Assembly: GCA_027919835.1 (NCBI GenBank) | Contig: JANVFP010000004.1 | Span: forward strand, 434,001 to 498,000 | DNA length: 64,000 nucleotides | Direction of reading: 5' to 3' | Origin: Lentinula raphanica | Taxonomy: Eukaryota; Basidiomycota; Agaricomycetes; Agaricales; Omphalotaceae | In this document: positions 1 through 14,400 of the stretch, in pieces | Layout: each line of letters starts with the position of its first letter | Position numbering within the stretch: position 1 is the stretch's first letter | The notes under the pieces: model-generated | Database searches by the model: none | Told to the model about the DNA's origin: nothing | The model's input: the letters and a program-made list of their open reading frames with translations, nothing else | Position numbers and translations under genes: made by a program

Positions 1-3000
1 TCCCAACAAGTTCGTTCTCTAATTGGAGACGGAAATCAAGCCTTTGTGGACAACAACCTTCCCGAGGCTATCAGGATCATGCAGGAAGTTATTCGAATCG
101 AGCCTCGAGCTACTTCAGCTTGGTCTGTACTCGCACAATGCTACGAAGATATGAACCAGAAAGATCGTGCTCTTCAACTTCGTATCATGGCTGCTCACCT
201 TAGTCATGATGCAGAAGAGTGGGATCGACTCGCGCACGAGTCCAGGTCAGATTGTGGTCTTTTCACATTTTGGTGTAGCGTTGGACAATGAACCTAGGAA
301 CCTCGGATTCAATCAGCAAGCTTTGTACTGTTATCGCAAGCTTTACAGCTTGGATCCGTCCAATGTTGATGCTCTTTGGGATCGTGCAACTCTAGCAAAA
401 GAAATTGGAGAATTGAAAATTGTGCGTCAAATACTGCCATTGTTATTCCGATACTCGTCATCTAAGGCAATGTCTCTAGGCACGCCAATCTTTTCTGTCA
501 ATCCTCAAGCGATTTCCTCACGATCTCACTGTACTTTCTGAAATCCGTCCAATACTGGTTGAACTGGGAGATCTCGCTACATGCACGACATTATTCCAAA
601 ACGCATTCGACCATTACAAGGAATGCTTTCCTTCGGGATCGGGTCCGATTTCTGGCCCTCCTGGCACTGAGTCAACAAGCTCGATAGTGCCTGGAGGAGG
701 GTTTTCCATGCTCAACCTCCTTGTACTAGCAGATTTGTACAACACTGTCGGCGAACACGATAATGCTGTCCAGGTGATCAAGACTGGCAGTAGGTGGTTG
801 CAGGGCAGGGGGGATCAGAAATACTGGGATCTGCTAGAGGACGATAGAGAGTTTGATCCTGAAGGATTCCAGCGAGTACCTCAAGGAACGGCTAGCACAC
901 TTGGAGATTCCGACACTGCCTCTACCTCCAAAGTAACTCACACCGGTTCTGCTGGTGGACCCAATAACGTTGGAGGAAGAGGCACCGTCGAGATGCAATC
1001 TGGATACTTCCCTTTGGACGTCAATGCCCGACATCGCCTGGCAATCGCTAGAATCAAGATGGGAGATGTTAATGAGGGAATGGTATGGCTCTGTACATTA
1101 AATACGCCATTATTGATGTCTGACGACCTCCTGATTCTCATATCAGATACACGCGAATGTTGTATTACAAGAGGACGCGCTCGACTATGCACCTTTGTTC
1201 ATCGAGATTGCGGATGCATACTATGAGCGAGGGATGTGGGCAGAAGCGAAGCCCATATATGAGATCTTGGGAACGAATTCAAGTGTGAGTCACTGAATCA
1301 GTTCACTCGAGGGCCTCGTCTCATCAGATATTTATCGTAGACGAGCAGCGTGTATATCTTACTGCAGATAGCATCGTGTCTTCGCATGCTAGATGAACTC
1401 AAGGATGCCGCTGAGATATATGAACATGGTTAGCCTTATTTCTTCGTTGTCTGAAGTTCCATAAACTCTCGTTGCTCCTATTCTAGTTCGACTTGCTGAC
1501 CCTAACAACAACGATGCGAAGATGAAATTAGCAGAGATTTACGAAATTATGAATGAACCACGCAAAGCCCTGGACCTGGTTTATCAAGGTGAAGTCAGAT
1601 TGTAAAGCCTCATACTAATGCCTTACATCTCATGCCCTCGTCATAGTCATTGATTCGCGCAAACGTCGTACCAGAGATCCGTCACAAGCCAATGGTACTT
1701 CAGCCACGGGCAATCCTTCCACCTCGCTCTTCTCCGAAAAGAACTCAAAGCCCTCCACGCAGTCTCGCTCAAATAATCAAAATAGGCTCACTCAAGCTCA
1801 ACTCAAGCAACTGGAAGCAGAGAAGGAGAGGGAGGTATTGCGCAGCTATAACAGAGTCGTTGAGATATGGGCCGGAATGTTGAAAGAAAGGGAAGCTGCG
1901 GCGAAGGAGCTTGAGACGGGAATGCAAGCTTCAAAGACGCTCATGCAACATGGGGCTGCTCCTGAAGGCCCCGTTGAAAGGGAGTGGATGCTTGAGGCGG
2001 AAAAATTAGTAGACACATTCAGGGAGACGAGGAACCTCTTTACTGCTGCAAGAGTAAGTGAGTTTCAGTGTCCAGTGTTATGTCATGTCAGCCTGATCAC
2101 CGTCACTCTCTAAGCATAACCCTTTTCGCGGAATGTTTCCGAAACGAAGAACGAGGAGACCAAAGGATTCTGCTGATCTCGAGGCTGATGAGGATCGTAT
2201 GGCATCGAGATTGCAACTTGATCTTCGTAAGTTGTTGCTACTACTCTTTCGAGATCAAGATTAGACACCCTGGTTCTCAACCTATATAGAAATCGAACGC
2301 TCGTCCCAAAAATTCTCCAAAACTGATGGAGTAGATATCTTCCGGGGCATCTCATTCAATAACTGGTTACATATGATCTTACAGGTAAGGATTATTCTTA
2401 TTTTTCGAAATGTCTCTCGATTGATTCAGTTGCTTTTGGTTTGCAGTATTGCTTCATTCTAACGAGGCGCGACCAATATGAACTTGCTGATGAAATTCTC
2501 CGCCATATTCTCTTATCCAACGCGTATATGACGCCGGAATTCCAAGTGTCAATACGATTAGCTCTTATCTGTGAGTTTGAAGGGATCTTCGCATCTGTTC
2601 TTCTGTTCACCACAATTTATGCCTCTCAGCTTGTGCTATCGAAATGCATCACTTTCCCGTTGTCGTCGAACAATGCCGCAAACTGATATCTTCAAACCAA
2701 TTCAATAATGAGATGTACCGTCTGCTTTTGGCCTCGCTCTCGAGCGGTTTGCGTCCCACCGATTCTTTCATCACATCGACACTGCAGAAATTTTTCTTTC
2801 GGGAGATGAAGCTCAGTGATGTTGCGGTGAAAGACCGAGAACTACTAAAATGGAATGTTGCCCTCAAGCGATGGGCACCTATACTGCCTTCGACGTTGTC
2901 TTCGGGCGGGAGGAAGGATAGAGATAAGGACAAAGACAAGGATCTGGATAAAGATTTGGGGGACGATCCCGGCGAAGAAGACTCCGATGAGGCTGGAGGC

Positions 3001-3731
3001 GGTGCGGGAGGCACTGATACCACTGATAGACCTGCTTTACCGACGAAGGATAACCCTCTGACGGTCGCTATCTACGGACAAATGTGCATCGCTGCAAAGA
3101 GTTATCAAAGTGCCATATGTGGGTCCGGTTCACTCGACGTTTTTGCGTGCTTCAATCTGAAATATCTCAAGTCTACCTTCTTCACGCTTATGACTATTGC
3201 CCGGATGATGCTATGGTGTCACTCTCCCTCGCTATCGCTTCCATCGGACGTGCGATGCAAAGACAATCGGATAATCGCCACCACTTGATTGCTCAGGTGC
3301 TGGTTCAAGATGTGCATAGCCCATAAATTATCCGTTAACGATTCTCCTCTAGGGCATGGCATTTCTGTCGAAATATCGCACATTGCGCGCCGCTAATCCT
3401 GCGCATCTGAGCGAGGTTGAATACAACTTCGGGAGAACGTTTCAACAACTGGGTATGTTTCATGCTACGTGATTCAAACATATGCTAACTTAAGCGTTAT
3501 CGCAGGTCTTCATTCACATGCGGTCAATCACTATGAACGCGTCCTTCAAATGGCAGACAAACAAGGAGACAATGTGAGTTTCCTTCAGCCCTATACCCGC
3601 TTTATCTCAATTCGATGCACCAGGAAAAGAACTTTGCTAAGGAGGCAGCTTATAATCTATCCCTGATTTATGTTCTGACTGGTGCTTCACCGTTGGCTGA
3701 GTTGCTGTACCGTCGATGGCTTTCTTTATGA
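1..3731 (+). CDS. TFC4: TFIIIC subunit TFC4/Sfc4 (TPR protein), 5'-truncated by window edge
   Basis: This is the C-terminal part of the TPR-rich TFIIIC subunit that binds box A/B promoters and helps recruit TFIIIB for RNA polymerase III. It reads from base 1 in frame 1 with no start in the window. Spliced exons are about 1-245, 298-422, 510-1082, 1147-1284, 1368-1428, 1487-1588, 1647-2053, 2115-2226, 2290-2384, 2447-2570, 2630-3118, 3172-3296, 3353-3452, 3506-3573 and 3624-3731. TPR-like pairs are visible: LPEAIRIMQEVIRIEP near the start, and later repeats around ALYCYRKLYSLDP and LGLHSHAVNHYERVL. A charged linker of repeated KD/DK lies at about 2917-2990. The end (ASPLAELLYRRWLSL) matches the family's conserved terminus, where the last TPR runs to the stop. 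The exon 2/3 junction is the least certain. Family identity is recognition from memory, not a search. Confidence 0.85.
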
Positions 3732-4202
3732 CCGATTACACTCTGAGGGTTCGGGTTAAACAGTTGAAACTAAAATAACCTAACAATGGCAGACATCAAA
3801 CAGATGAGCCTTTTGAGCGTTTATCCGGGAGTCTGTATGAATGTGCATCTCCAGGCATCTCCTTATGCACCAGTATGCACCTCCAAAGTTTTGCTAATAG
3901 TCAGGAGTCAGGACAGTGGACACCGACGGGCACTAATTTTTATCGATGTGGCTGTCCGTACAAATGCATGCTGATCTCGTATCAGTTCAGAGTTTCGACG
4001 GTTTCAGCGGTGGCCATGATAAAGGATGGCTGTGTTACCGACAAGACAAATGATTCATGAAGCTGCTAAAAGACGGTACATACCTGCGTTTTCGAATCAT
4101 CCGCACTAAAAGCCTTTGCTGGTCAAAGGTCAATCGATTCACGACACGACATATACATATCAACCTGTTCTTTGTTCTCAAATCGAACGATTCTTCAGAG
4201 TG
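3732..4202. other. Intergenic, 3' end of TFC4 to secreted-protein gene
   Basis: No coding signal is seen on either strand. A T/A-rich stretch with CATATACATAT at about 4147 lies some 55 bp before the next start codon and may be its TATA-like core promoter. Confidence 0.4.
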
Positions 4203-4782
4203 ATGCGTCTCTCCATCGCCCTGATCTTGGGTCTCATTTCCGTTGCTTGGGCCATACCAACGCCAGCAGTACGTGTTAATATGCTCGATTTGAGCTCTGT
4301 CAGCCTGCTAACCAATTTCACAACTGTTGTAGGATAATCATTCCCCTGGCTCTCCCCCTTCTCTCCCTCTCTATTCTCGCCTCATGATCACGATTAGCGA
4401 TCCGCGTTCGAGTGTTCAGACACCTCCAGTTCAGGCTCTGAGCGATCAGCCTGGGGGGAGGTGGCAGAAGTTCACGAGCGCAGTCTCGACCTGGCCTTGG
4501 AAACGTTATTCTGCGCGGGATTCGGTCGAACGGCTCATGAATGATGTCAAAAAGGCGGACGATAGGTGGTTGAACATGCCCCTATGGGTTGACGGATACA
4601 CTGGCTCAGTGGGGAAAGGGAAGAAGATCGTGTTCTCACTTTGGATTCGAGATCGGCCGGAGTCATGCCCGTTCGAGTGCCAGCCGCATAAACCATGTAT
4701 TGGATACGTGGTGAGCGATGGGAAAGGGGGATACACAAAGGCAGAATTCCTGCATATTTCCTGGCCAAAGGAAGCCCAATAA
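4203..4782 (+). CDS. Small secreted protein (orphan), 171 aa
   Basis: Two exons, 4203-4268 and 4333-4782, are joined across a GTACGT...TTGTAG intron with a GCTAAC branch site; the frame stays open across the junction. Exon 1 is exactly 66 nt and encodes only a signal peptide: MR, a hydrophobic core (LSIALILGLISVAWA), then a small-residue cleavage region IPTPA. The mature part is about 150 residues, Pro/Ser-rich first, then a Trp-rich section (WQKF, WPWKRY, WLNMPLWV, FSLWI) and two nearby cysteines (CPFEC). No family is recognised. It belongs by gene architecture, not by clear sequence identity, with the genes at 17.0-17.5 kb and 26.3-26.8 kb. Such proteins are common candidate effectors or cell-wall proteins; no function is claimed. 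Confidence 0.75.
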
Positions 4783-4980
4783 GCCCAAGCTTATTGATGA
4801 GGATGGAGGTCTATTGATAAGTAATAGGATGTTGGTGTATGGGGCTCGAATCGGAAATTCTTTCTTTGCTTGCTTGTTTTGAGCGTATTACTATCTCCAG
4901 TGAACCGACAAACATGTGCCATACTCATCACAGAAACGCAACACTGATACCATGTAGTATGTACGTAAGCATCGTCCAAC

Positions 4981-6597
4981 CTATATGACACCCAAACCTA
5001 TCTTAAGTTCCCTTTCCAGATCCGCTTGACTGAATTTGAGTAGATCCTCGTCACCTCCTTCTCCTACTATATGAGATTTCGCCTCCAACTCGTCTCTTTC
5101 TTCCTTCACGCATCTCGGGCATTCGCATCTTCCAAATCCCCACTGCTCTAGCTCATCCCGTCTCTGTTCTACTGATAATGTCGGATTGACGTAAGTGATG
5201 AATAATTCCTCGCCAGGTTCGATGTCTTTCAGGGAGATGGCGGTTATTCTGGAGAGCGCAGTACGTTGGTCCAGGTGGCGGATCGAAATGTTAGGTTGAC
5301 AAGAGTGATTTATATGAGAATGAAGGATGTAGAGTCCACCATGAGCTTCGAGATCTTTGATACGGGAGACAGATTAGACGACGAAAACAGTAGGATGGAA
5401 ATCAAGGTTCAACACACTAAGACTCATTTTGCCTAGATTCCTCAGAAACGCATCATACTGGAATAAACCCTGCGAGATATCCGATCTGAGAGGGTTCTTG
5501 ATTAATTTTGCGAGCTTCTTCTGGTCCTGTGGCGTGGTTGGTTCTTTGAAGGCTTGCATATAGAGCTGGAATGCGCGTCGCCATGATTCAGCATCGGGTT
5601 CGCCTCTAGATATCAGTTAAACGGAATATGAATCTGAGAGCTCTGCTAAGTTGGAAGCAAGGAAAAGAGTACACACCTAGATTTATGGAAATGATATTTC
5701 GCCCTATCTTCCAAACTCAACGTTGCGAAACTATTCACAATCCTCCATTCATCTTCCGCCACAATAGCATCTTTGGGATTCTTCGTATCTTGGCATAGAG
5801 TCATCACACGACTAGTCATACACGCGAGCGCATGCAACGCCATCCATTCGGCTTTCCGCGCCCATTGTAAAAGCGGAATCGAGGCAGGATTTTGAACCGG
5901 ACAAAGCAGAGGATGGGTACGAGTCGACCGATCCCGACAGAGCCGGTTACAGAATCGCGCGTGGCACGAGGCGGGACAGCTGGTTATGAGAGAAGTAGTG
6001 ATGGTGGATGTGAAAGGCGTCGTGCAAAAGCTGCATGCTTGTCCTGATTGTTGCAAGTCGTATATTTCCCTGAATCGATCAGCGTTTGTCATTCAAACAC
6101 AGTCAAGAATCAGACAATTGGGGGACACGCTCGACATACCATTCTGGTGCAACGATATATGGATCCTCTTTCCAGAGTGGCGTCCCAGCCGATATTTTCT
6201 CCTTTGCAACAAGCCCTTTGCCCTTCTTCTTATTGAAATGCCTTACTTCAACCTTTGTATTATACTTTGACACATCGAGATTAGGAATCAACTTTGAAGA
6301 CGGAAAGACATTATGGACGCCACTCCCAGAAGCTTTGGAGTGTTTCGTGGATTTCGTTGGGGAAGGCGAAGCCAAACCAGAATCAGTGGTTGACTGGGAA
6401 GTTTGAAGAGTGAGCCCTTCACTCTGAAGAGTTTTCTTCGTCCTCTTTTCACTGACGACCCAATCCGGATGTGTGGCGAGAAGCAACGCGTGGATTTTGG
6501 CAATTCCGAGTGTGGGGTGTTCAGATTTGAGGGAGATAACGGCTGTTCTGAGATCTTGGTCCGAGGGTGTGGAGGTGGCGACCACTGGCATGCTCAC
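4981..6597 (-). CDS. SET5: SET5-type SET/MYND lysine methyltransferase, 470 aa
   Basis: Spliced from 6597-6140, 6069-5677, 5605-5418 and 5354-4981 (minus strand), giving 470 codons and a stop with all junctions in frame. The N-terminal SET segment (KGKGLVAKEKISAGTPL) is followed by a MYND-like cysteine cluster at about residues 160-200 (CSFC, CPASC, CNRLC). The catalytic SET core resumes with HINHSCQPN near residue 360 (the SAM and lysine-binding NHSC.PN motif) and ELFITYVNP, and ends in a post-SET CECPRC. A SET domain split by MYND with this order is typical of fungal Set5, which methylates histone H4 tails in yeast. The exon 3/4 junction was chosen because it gives LNLEAHGGLY, conserved in the family. 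It is transcribed away from the RasGEF gene. Confidence 0.85.
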
Positions 6598-8490
6598 CTA
6601 CAAGCGGAAGGATTGAGCTAAGAGGATTACAGAAAGAAAGTGATAGACGCGATATTTACCTGGTGTTATGAAGTGGAAGAGTAGAAGAGGAGCTAACAAA
6701 AAAGTTCGCGCCTGAAATATGCACGGAATGAGTCAATTGACCCACGCACATGACCGATTACTGTCAACATCTCTGACCAACTCACTTCAAACTGCAGAGG
6801 ACTCAGCATCGTGTATTCATGAGAATAAACACCTCCGATGATTCAAGACTGATAGTGAACACCAGCAGCGATTGATATGTACGTACGATACATACATCCT
6901 TTCTCATACATGATGGAAAATCAAAGCAATCAGAGGCTCGGACGAATCATTCGCGGAGATTGCGTGAAAATTAGCACGGTAAAACTACGCCCTTCGATGC
7001 CGTGAGGTTCGAAAGATTGACAGCGATGCCTTCAGGACAGTTCAGTACTGGCCGTCAAGTCATTGAGATTATCTGAGTAGGCCAGAGAAGAGGGTCATTA
7101 GTAAGTAGAAGTTGGAACTTTCAAATCTGGAGCAACTGGAGGATACAATCAGCCGTCCGTATATCGACCGGACACCGGTGCTTATCAACAGCCCAAACCC
7201 AGTGCCAAGGGTCTCCGTTCGTAGAATAGTGGCTAGATTGTTTGGATTCTGTTCCAATGTTGTAGGTTCGATAGAAGGTACCAGATGAGGTTCTATCGGC
7301 CATCATCATTTGAAAGTCAAACCAGAGGTGACAAGATGAAAAGAATAGACTTTGCGGTGAATTGAAAAGGTAGGCAAAAACACCAACATGGTCAGGTCGT
7401 CCGCGTCAGGGTTCATCGATGATCGGGCGACTTTGTTGTGACTGATAATACGAGGTTGATGCTACTCTGCATCTTCGAACGATCGAGGTGCGCCCAGCAG
7501 CCAGTCCAGTGAGTAAAGGTAAGATAGCGGGAATATTAGGTGCTTTTATGGACGATTTATCGCGGCAGAAGGTCGTGGATCAAATGGTTTGGTGAAGGAT
7601 CTGTGACCGCCCGTTAGAGCATCCAACGCCGTTGATCTTCCTAATCAGTGTCAACAGGATGCAAGAGCAGGTAGAATACCTGTTGAAATCAGGAAGCGCT
7701 CTAGGATCCTCTAGGAATCCCTTGTTGGTAATTCTAGCTGTAGGGTTAACACAGTACGAGGAAAAATCTTCAAGCTTTATGACGTTTGACATTCATATAG
7801 GATCCTATATGCGTCTATCATCCAACCTAGTAGATGAATGATTAGAGCTATAAACGGTGAAGAAGATTGGGAAGAAATATTGGCGTAGATCATTTGAGTT
7901 GCAATGACACGCATGTGTACACCGGTGTCCGGGAAACAAAAGCATTTGCTGGCTATGAGAGCGCGTTCTTTGTAGAGCAGCGGCCGACGTAGCGAGCACC
8001 ATTAAGCACCATATGAATACATAGCATACTATTCAGATGAAGTTCAAGTTTAAGAGAGGTAAGTTACATGTACAGTACCTAGAAGAAGCCATGTGAATTT
8101 TCGCAAACAAAGTCACATGTTCCTGCGAAAAAGGATTGTTGCACTTCTGATTCTCTTCTTGGAAATAGATATTGTTTTCAGAGTTTCCTCACTTCCGTAG
8201 TAACACAACTTTTGATATCCTCTTCCGCTCTTCCATCTGCTCTATCTCAACCAAGAGTAGCCTGGAGCTACAAACGATAACCCTCGAAGCTTGACTGAAT
8301 AGAAGCTTCTAAGGAAGAAGAATAGAAGGAGGAATTATCCATCACCCCTTTACTCGTTCTTGAAAGAAGAAACCGGGAAATACGAACACGACGCAGATGA
8401 TGGTCTTTTGAACTTGCACAACATCCCAATCCCTTCATATCACTCACGACGACGATCTACGACATACACCCTACGACCGGCAATCAAACA
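6598..8490. other. Long intergenic region (1.9 kb) between SET5 and RasGEF starts
   Basis: Both flanking genes are transcribed outward, so this holds two promoters. Open frames here are all under 75 codons and look random. A 13-bp inverted repeat pair is present: CCGGACACCGGTG at about 7169 and its reverse complement at about 7922. The last 200 bp before 8491 are pyrimidine-rich, as expected for a fungal 5' leader. No RNA gene was recognised. Confidence 0.4.
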
Positions 8491-11400
8491 ATGACTACCA
8501 CGTCCTCTGCATCCTCTCCACTGAATTCCTCTCCACCTCTACTTCCTCCCATATCTTCCTCAGATGATAACGGATCTCTGGCAGACTCAATTGCGATACA
8601 ATCTTCCTTCACGGATTCTCTCGCCCACAATCCACCTGCCTATCCGATAGATCTGGACGAAAATTCTGACAACGACGCCGACATAGAGCCCGATGCAGGC
8701 TCGCCTACTCTCCCTCCTGGACTTGGTGGATTCAGAGCCTCTGTGGGAGGTGCAGAACAGATCTCAGAAGAGATCGAAACTCCTACGCGTACATTGGTGC
8801 CCATTCCCACAGTTTCACCCGAAGCGGGCACCATCTCCTTTGCGTTCCCAAATACCAATGACTCAGTCACAAATGATCTGTCCGCTCTGTCTAGACCACT
8901 TCCTCCGGAATCTGGAGCTGATATTGTTATAGCCCGTACGTGTTTCTGTACTCATATCTAGTCATTCCTCCATCATTCTATCATTCTACATTACAGTAGT
9001 TCACTAACGCCTATACTAGCTGACAAATCCTACGTTGAAACATCCTCGGCGCCTTGGGCCATGGAGCTCAAGCGGCGGTATGATACCTTGTACGGTGTCA
9101 ATGTTATTGTGAGATCCCCTTATGCGATCACAGCTTTTGTCGGGCAGCATGGACAGAAACGATATAGGATCGGGTGAGCATATGAATACCTGAGATGTTT
9201 TTCTATTCTAATGAGTCTTCAGCCACCGCGAACTCTCCGCCCCAGGCGCGTCAGGAGTCGTAGCCGAAGATCTTTTGGTCTCCAAACATTCCAAATCTCC
9301 TCCACCGCAAACCTCTCCTCAATCATCCAAAACCGGAATCGCAGTTGGCGGGGGAAGGTCGAAATCGAACAGCATTAAGTCTCCACCTGGATCCATCGCT
9401 AAAACAGCATCGAAACTGTCACTCGCTGGCACGGAAACCCCGTATCGGTCCTCACATCAATCTCAGTCGTATTCTCGAGCCTCGAAAAGCTCGAAGAATG
9501 GAAAACGTCACTCGAGAGGAAGGATTAGTATCAACGCGTTGCTTGGCTCTGGATCTGGACCTACCGTTCCTGGTCCCTCGGGCATTTCGGTCGCTAGTAC
9601 ACCTCGAAAGCTCAGGAAACCAAGATCAAATCCTGATTTGAGTTTGTCGAGTCCTAATGGGGACATTGGGCATGGATATCCTGGATACGGACACACCTAC
9701 GGCTACGGGCAACATCCTCCTTCATCTTTCTATTATAATAACTCGACAGGTGCAACTGGCTTCAGTGGCAGGATGCACTCTCTTAGTGTTACAGCTACAG
9801 ATATGCCGCATGTGCTTGGCATTGATCCATCCAACCTTTCATCCATCCCTGCTTCCAGCCTATTCACGAACCCGACTCATCTCGCAGTACCCACAACAAA
9901 GACGCGTAAGGGTGATTCGTTTGGAGAGGTTATGGGTTGGAGGACGCCTTTAGCCTCACCGTCCAGCACTTCCAGTTTGTCCAATGGGTTCACCACTAGC
10001 GCTCCCTCGACAAGCTATGCGACGCACAATACACATAACTCATTCTTCGACCTTGATAGCGAGAATCGGAGTGCGCATACCAATGTCGCATCTTATCCTA
10101 GTGCCACCAGTTCTACCAATAACTCTGCTTCAGAACCTAGTTTCATCCCTCGTCCGTTTGGTCCTGGCGTCCATTTTGAAACTCCAGCTATCTTACATCG
10201 TCATACTCACGACCGAGGAAGACACTCAACCAGGATGAATGGCTCCTCCGGTCCAAGCTCTACTTCCCGTTCCCGTTCTGGTTCCGGCTCCGTGGATTCT
10301 GGTTCTGGCTCAGAACTCGAGCATGAGCCCGAGGATCTTGATTCCGAACCCGATACTGATTACGGCAATTTCCTCAGAGTCCAGCATTCTACGAGGGCGC
10401 AGAGACACTTGAGGGAAATGCAAAGCTTCGAAAGTGGGTTGACTGCCACCCCAATGCCCCCCATCACGCCTACTGCACCTGGGAAATTTGGCGGCTCGTC
10501 GTCTGATTCACCAAGGGCAACTTCTTCGAATACGAGGAGGCTTGAAGTAGATCTAGGTGGAGACATCAATCTCAACCTTGGAGAGATTGTGAATATTGTT
10601 GACAAGGCGTTGATTGAAAATGCGGGTCAAAAGGTTGTTGAGAGACAAAGGAGTGCGATCAGGTTGGTGGATCATGATCGGGAGAGGGAAAGGGAGAAGG
10701 CCATCAGAGCTGCGTCTCTAGAGACTATTGAAGCGGATACCACATCTAGCTTCGAAGAGTCCAACCCGAACTTGCATTCAGACTCACTCCAAGCTCCCAC
10801 CCCACACCATCCTGTTCTTGCCGCTCCTTTGACTCAGTTGAATGGAGAAACATCTGCCTTCAGTAGCACTTCTATTCATGATGCTAGCTCTGGCGACTCA
10901 CCGAACGGTAATTCTGAAAGTCAGAAGCAACCGGAACTTTCCGCATCACAACAGCCCAGAGTCCAGCTGTATTCGCCATCAGGTCTCCCTCCACGTTTAG
11001 CAAAATTCACAACGTATTCTACCGAGATCTTTGATGTCCTTCAAACTTCACGGGGATTGCCTCGCCTTGACCTTCTAGATGTTGTTACTGGCGAAGATGA
11101 AACCAATGGAGCTGTTCAAGCACACGATGATTCTAGTCCTGCTCGTCATTCGCCTCTACCTGAGACAATCCCAGTGAAGTTGAGTTTGAGCCAGGATGGG
11201 AGTGCGGCACCAAAAGATGACCCGAGATTCGTTATTTGGGGGGAAGTGGTGTCATCGGAAGGTGGTAATGGAGGAGATGCTTCGTCTGTGTCACATGAAA
11301 GCTCAGCTAGCAATAGCAGCAGCATTGGTATCAGACTTGGTACGAAGGGGAAAGGCCGCGTTTCGGATGTTCAGTCGAATGGTATTCATGGTACTGCCAA

Positions 11401-14400
11401 TGCCAAACTAGGTAGTGATGACGGCTCTGAAAAACCCAGAGTTTTACTGGCAGCCACGATTGAGCGATGGTTGGCACAGCTCACTTCAGACCTAGACTAT
11501 GACGAGCTGTTGAACTTTTTCTTGACATACAGAACGTATGTGAGTGCGCTGGATCTGGCGAGACTGTTGATGACGAGGTTCTGCTGGGCGTTGGGGAGTA
11601 ATAGTTCTGGCTCCTCATCACCACATCCAAATACATCTTCCATTTCGTCGACACCTTTTTCCCCACCGAATACGGCGTCAACTTCTTCAACAGCTACGGT
11701 CAGACCCGATGGGTCTTCGATGACAGCATTGCACAGCTCAAACACTGTCAACCATGATGATGTCGTACGGCGAATCGTGCGCGTGCGCACATTTGTCGCC
11801 TTCAAATATTGGCTTATAACTTTCTTCACGGTGGATTTTGTACCTAATAGGGAGCTGAGGCTTTTTGTGGCCAATAATTGGAATGATCTAGCAAAGGAGT
11901 TACAGGCATTGGGGAAGGAAGTAGATCTGGCTGGGAAAGAGATGGGGCAAGAAGGCAGGGAATTTAAAGAAAGAGAATTGGGAATGAGCAGAGGTGCAAT
12001 AGTAGACGGAATGGTTAGTCTTTTCTGACCTTCTTCTATGATGTTCTAACTTGTTCCAACATCAATGCTGTTTTTGCCTGACGTAAACAGAGCATAGTGA
12101 AGAAGTTGAAAAACGTGGCGAAAGATTGCAAAAAACTCTATACTCATAACAACAGTACTGCCACGTCGAATCATCCAGCGCACAACTCTGCGAGCCAACC
12201 TCCATCGACAATCGCGAATACTGGCAGTGGTAAGCGTTCATATTTGATACGGATTTAGCAAGCTGAAGCTCCCTTTTAATCGAATGCAGATGTATACAAA
12301 AGTGGTAAAGAAAACTTATTCGGCGAAAAGTTCGCTGAAGCTACTCGAAAGCTTTCCGCGGCTTCTGCACACTCTACCATCGATACGGATGATTCAGATG
12401 TTGACCTGGACTTTATAGACGAGCCTTCCTCTTCGCCGTATTCTGGTGTATACGGGCAGACACCGGCTAACAATGTACATCTCGGTGGGGCGTCGACGTT
12501 GAACCTCTCAACAGCGATATCGCCACCTGGACCAGGCTCAATTCCTTTATCATCGTTTTCCATACTACAGCGAACAGACCATGCTCCAGGACCTGACATA
12601 TTTGCCAACTCGATATATAATTCTTCGTTGAATACGACTGCCACGCCAATCGCGCACAATGCGCTTTCGAGGGTGTTGGTGAAAACTCTAGGTAGATTAG
12701 GCCGCTGGAAAAGAGTACTCAACAGCGGCGGAGTTGCGCACGGAGTAAACATGCATCGTTCCATGACCACTGGCGGGCTGGGGAAGCCCCATAGCGGGGG
12801 TGGACTTACAAGGATGGCAACCGCATGCGCAGATGTTTCTGCCTTTGATGTCGAATTGACGGTTGATTCCAGTGATCTGCTGACTTCGAGTGGAGGCGTG
12901 GAGAGTTATCTGAAATTAGTGGAAGGGTCGACTCCGCAAGTGCCGCATAATCAGCCACAAACGAGCAGTTTAGTCAAAATATCGCCTTCAGTACCTGCTG
13001 CAGCGGCAACTTCTTCCGTCGTCAATGTTGATCCAAGCACACCGACTCCCACACCCCCAAGAACACCCAATCGACATTCCTTCGCCGAGTCCTTCGCCGA
13101 GTCCCTAGATGAAACTCCTTCATCATCATCATCGCAAGTCGCTCTGGATGCCTCGACAGAGTCGTCCGACCAGATATCACTGCCATCTAGTACTCAGCGA
13201 TTACGAGATTCCGTTGCGGAAAGCGTTTCTGACTATGGTGCTGTAATCAATGTTCGCAACGTACACGATAGCGTTACTCCATCATCTGGACCAGACGAGG
13301 AGATCAGCAATGCTCCGCACAACCGCGAATCACGCGTCACGCGACGCTCGTCTAGAACTTCCTCCACAGGTTCCTTCGGTGAACCTTTGTCAGCTAATCG
13401 CGCATCCGCAAGGTTTCCAGCCTTCACTTCTCCTTGGCAATTTGATGTTGCTTCGTTGGATGATCTCTCTGACAATTCGTCCGATGAACCTGATGCCACG
13501 AATCATAGAGATGACGCACCTGCCGCTCCACCAGGCCTACGTCGTCCTCCGCGCAGGTTACCTCTCCGTCGAGAGTTTGAGTTCCTCGAGCGACCGGAGA
13601 CAGTATCCTCAATGGGCATCATTTCTCGCTCATCCATTGTATCAGCCAGCTCGGCGTCTGGGCAGTCTACTGCTTCTCACGCGTCTTCTTCGTCTGCTGC
13701 AGGTGGATTAGGCGCAGGTATTCAACAATGGCAAATGAATGCCCTCAAGGACTCATTGATGGACGACGAGGAACCAGGGGATGTAGAGGACGCTTTGAAA
13801 CGACTTGAAGGGCAGATTAATCCTGAAAAACAAATGGAAAAAGCAAGTAAGGTTAACGGCTGGGTTAAAACAATCAGGGAAAGGCTAGCGGCGGGTGATT
13901 ATAGTGATGAAGAGCCAATGTACTCGGATGATGAAGATGATATAGAGCATGAAGGTCGCAGTGAATTCAAGGGCACATCGCAAAATACCCAGGATTCGGA
14001 ATCCACGTCTGATGCGACGCCATCATCTCCGGAGGCTTCTCTTCCGGATGCAGAGTCTGGTAATGTTAGGACTCCAGTAATGGAGCAGACAACTTCCCCT
14101 GTTCGCACTACCGATGCCAAACCCGCTGTTGAAGATGCTGTACCACTCGAAATTCGTCAAAGTCGCCTTTCTTCTGAAGCTCCCGTCGTCATATCTCCTG
14201 TAATCTCTAAATTTGTCGATCCATCCAGCAGACCCAAAGCAACAGTTCATCGTTCGTTTGTCGTTCTCTTCAAAGTAGAGGATCTTGCGCAGCACTTTGC
14301 CATGATTGATCGTGAGCTATTCATGACGATCAAATTCGAAGAGTTGTTGCTAGAAGAATGGATGTTTTGTGAGGAAGTTGATACATTGGACTGGGCACAA

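Noticed and set aside
834..1192. Minus-strand frames opposite TFC4
   Set aside because: They are antisense shadows of a long conserved coding exon and have no motif.
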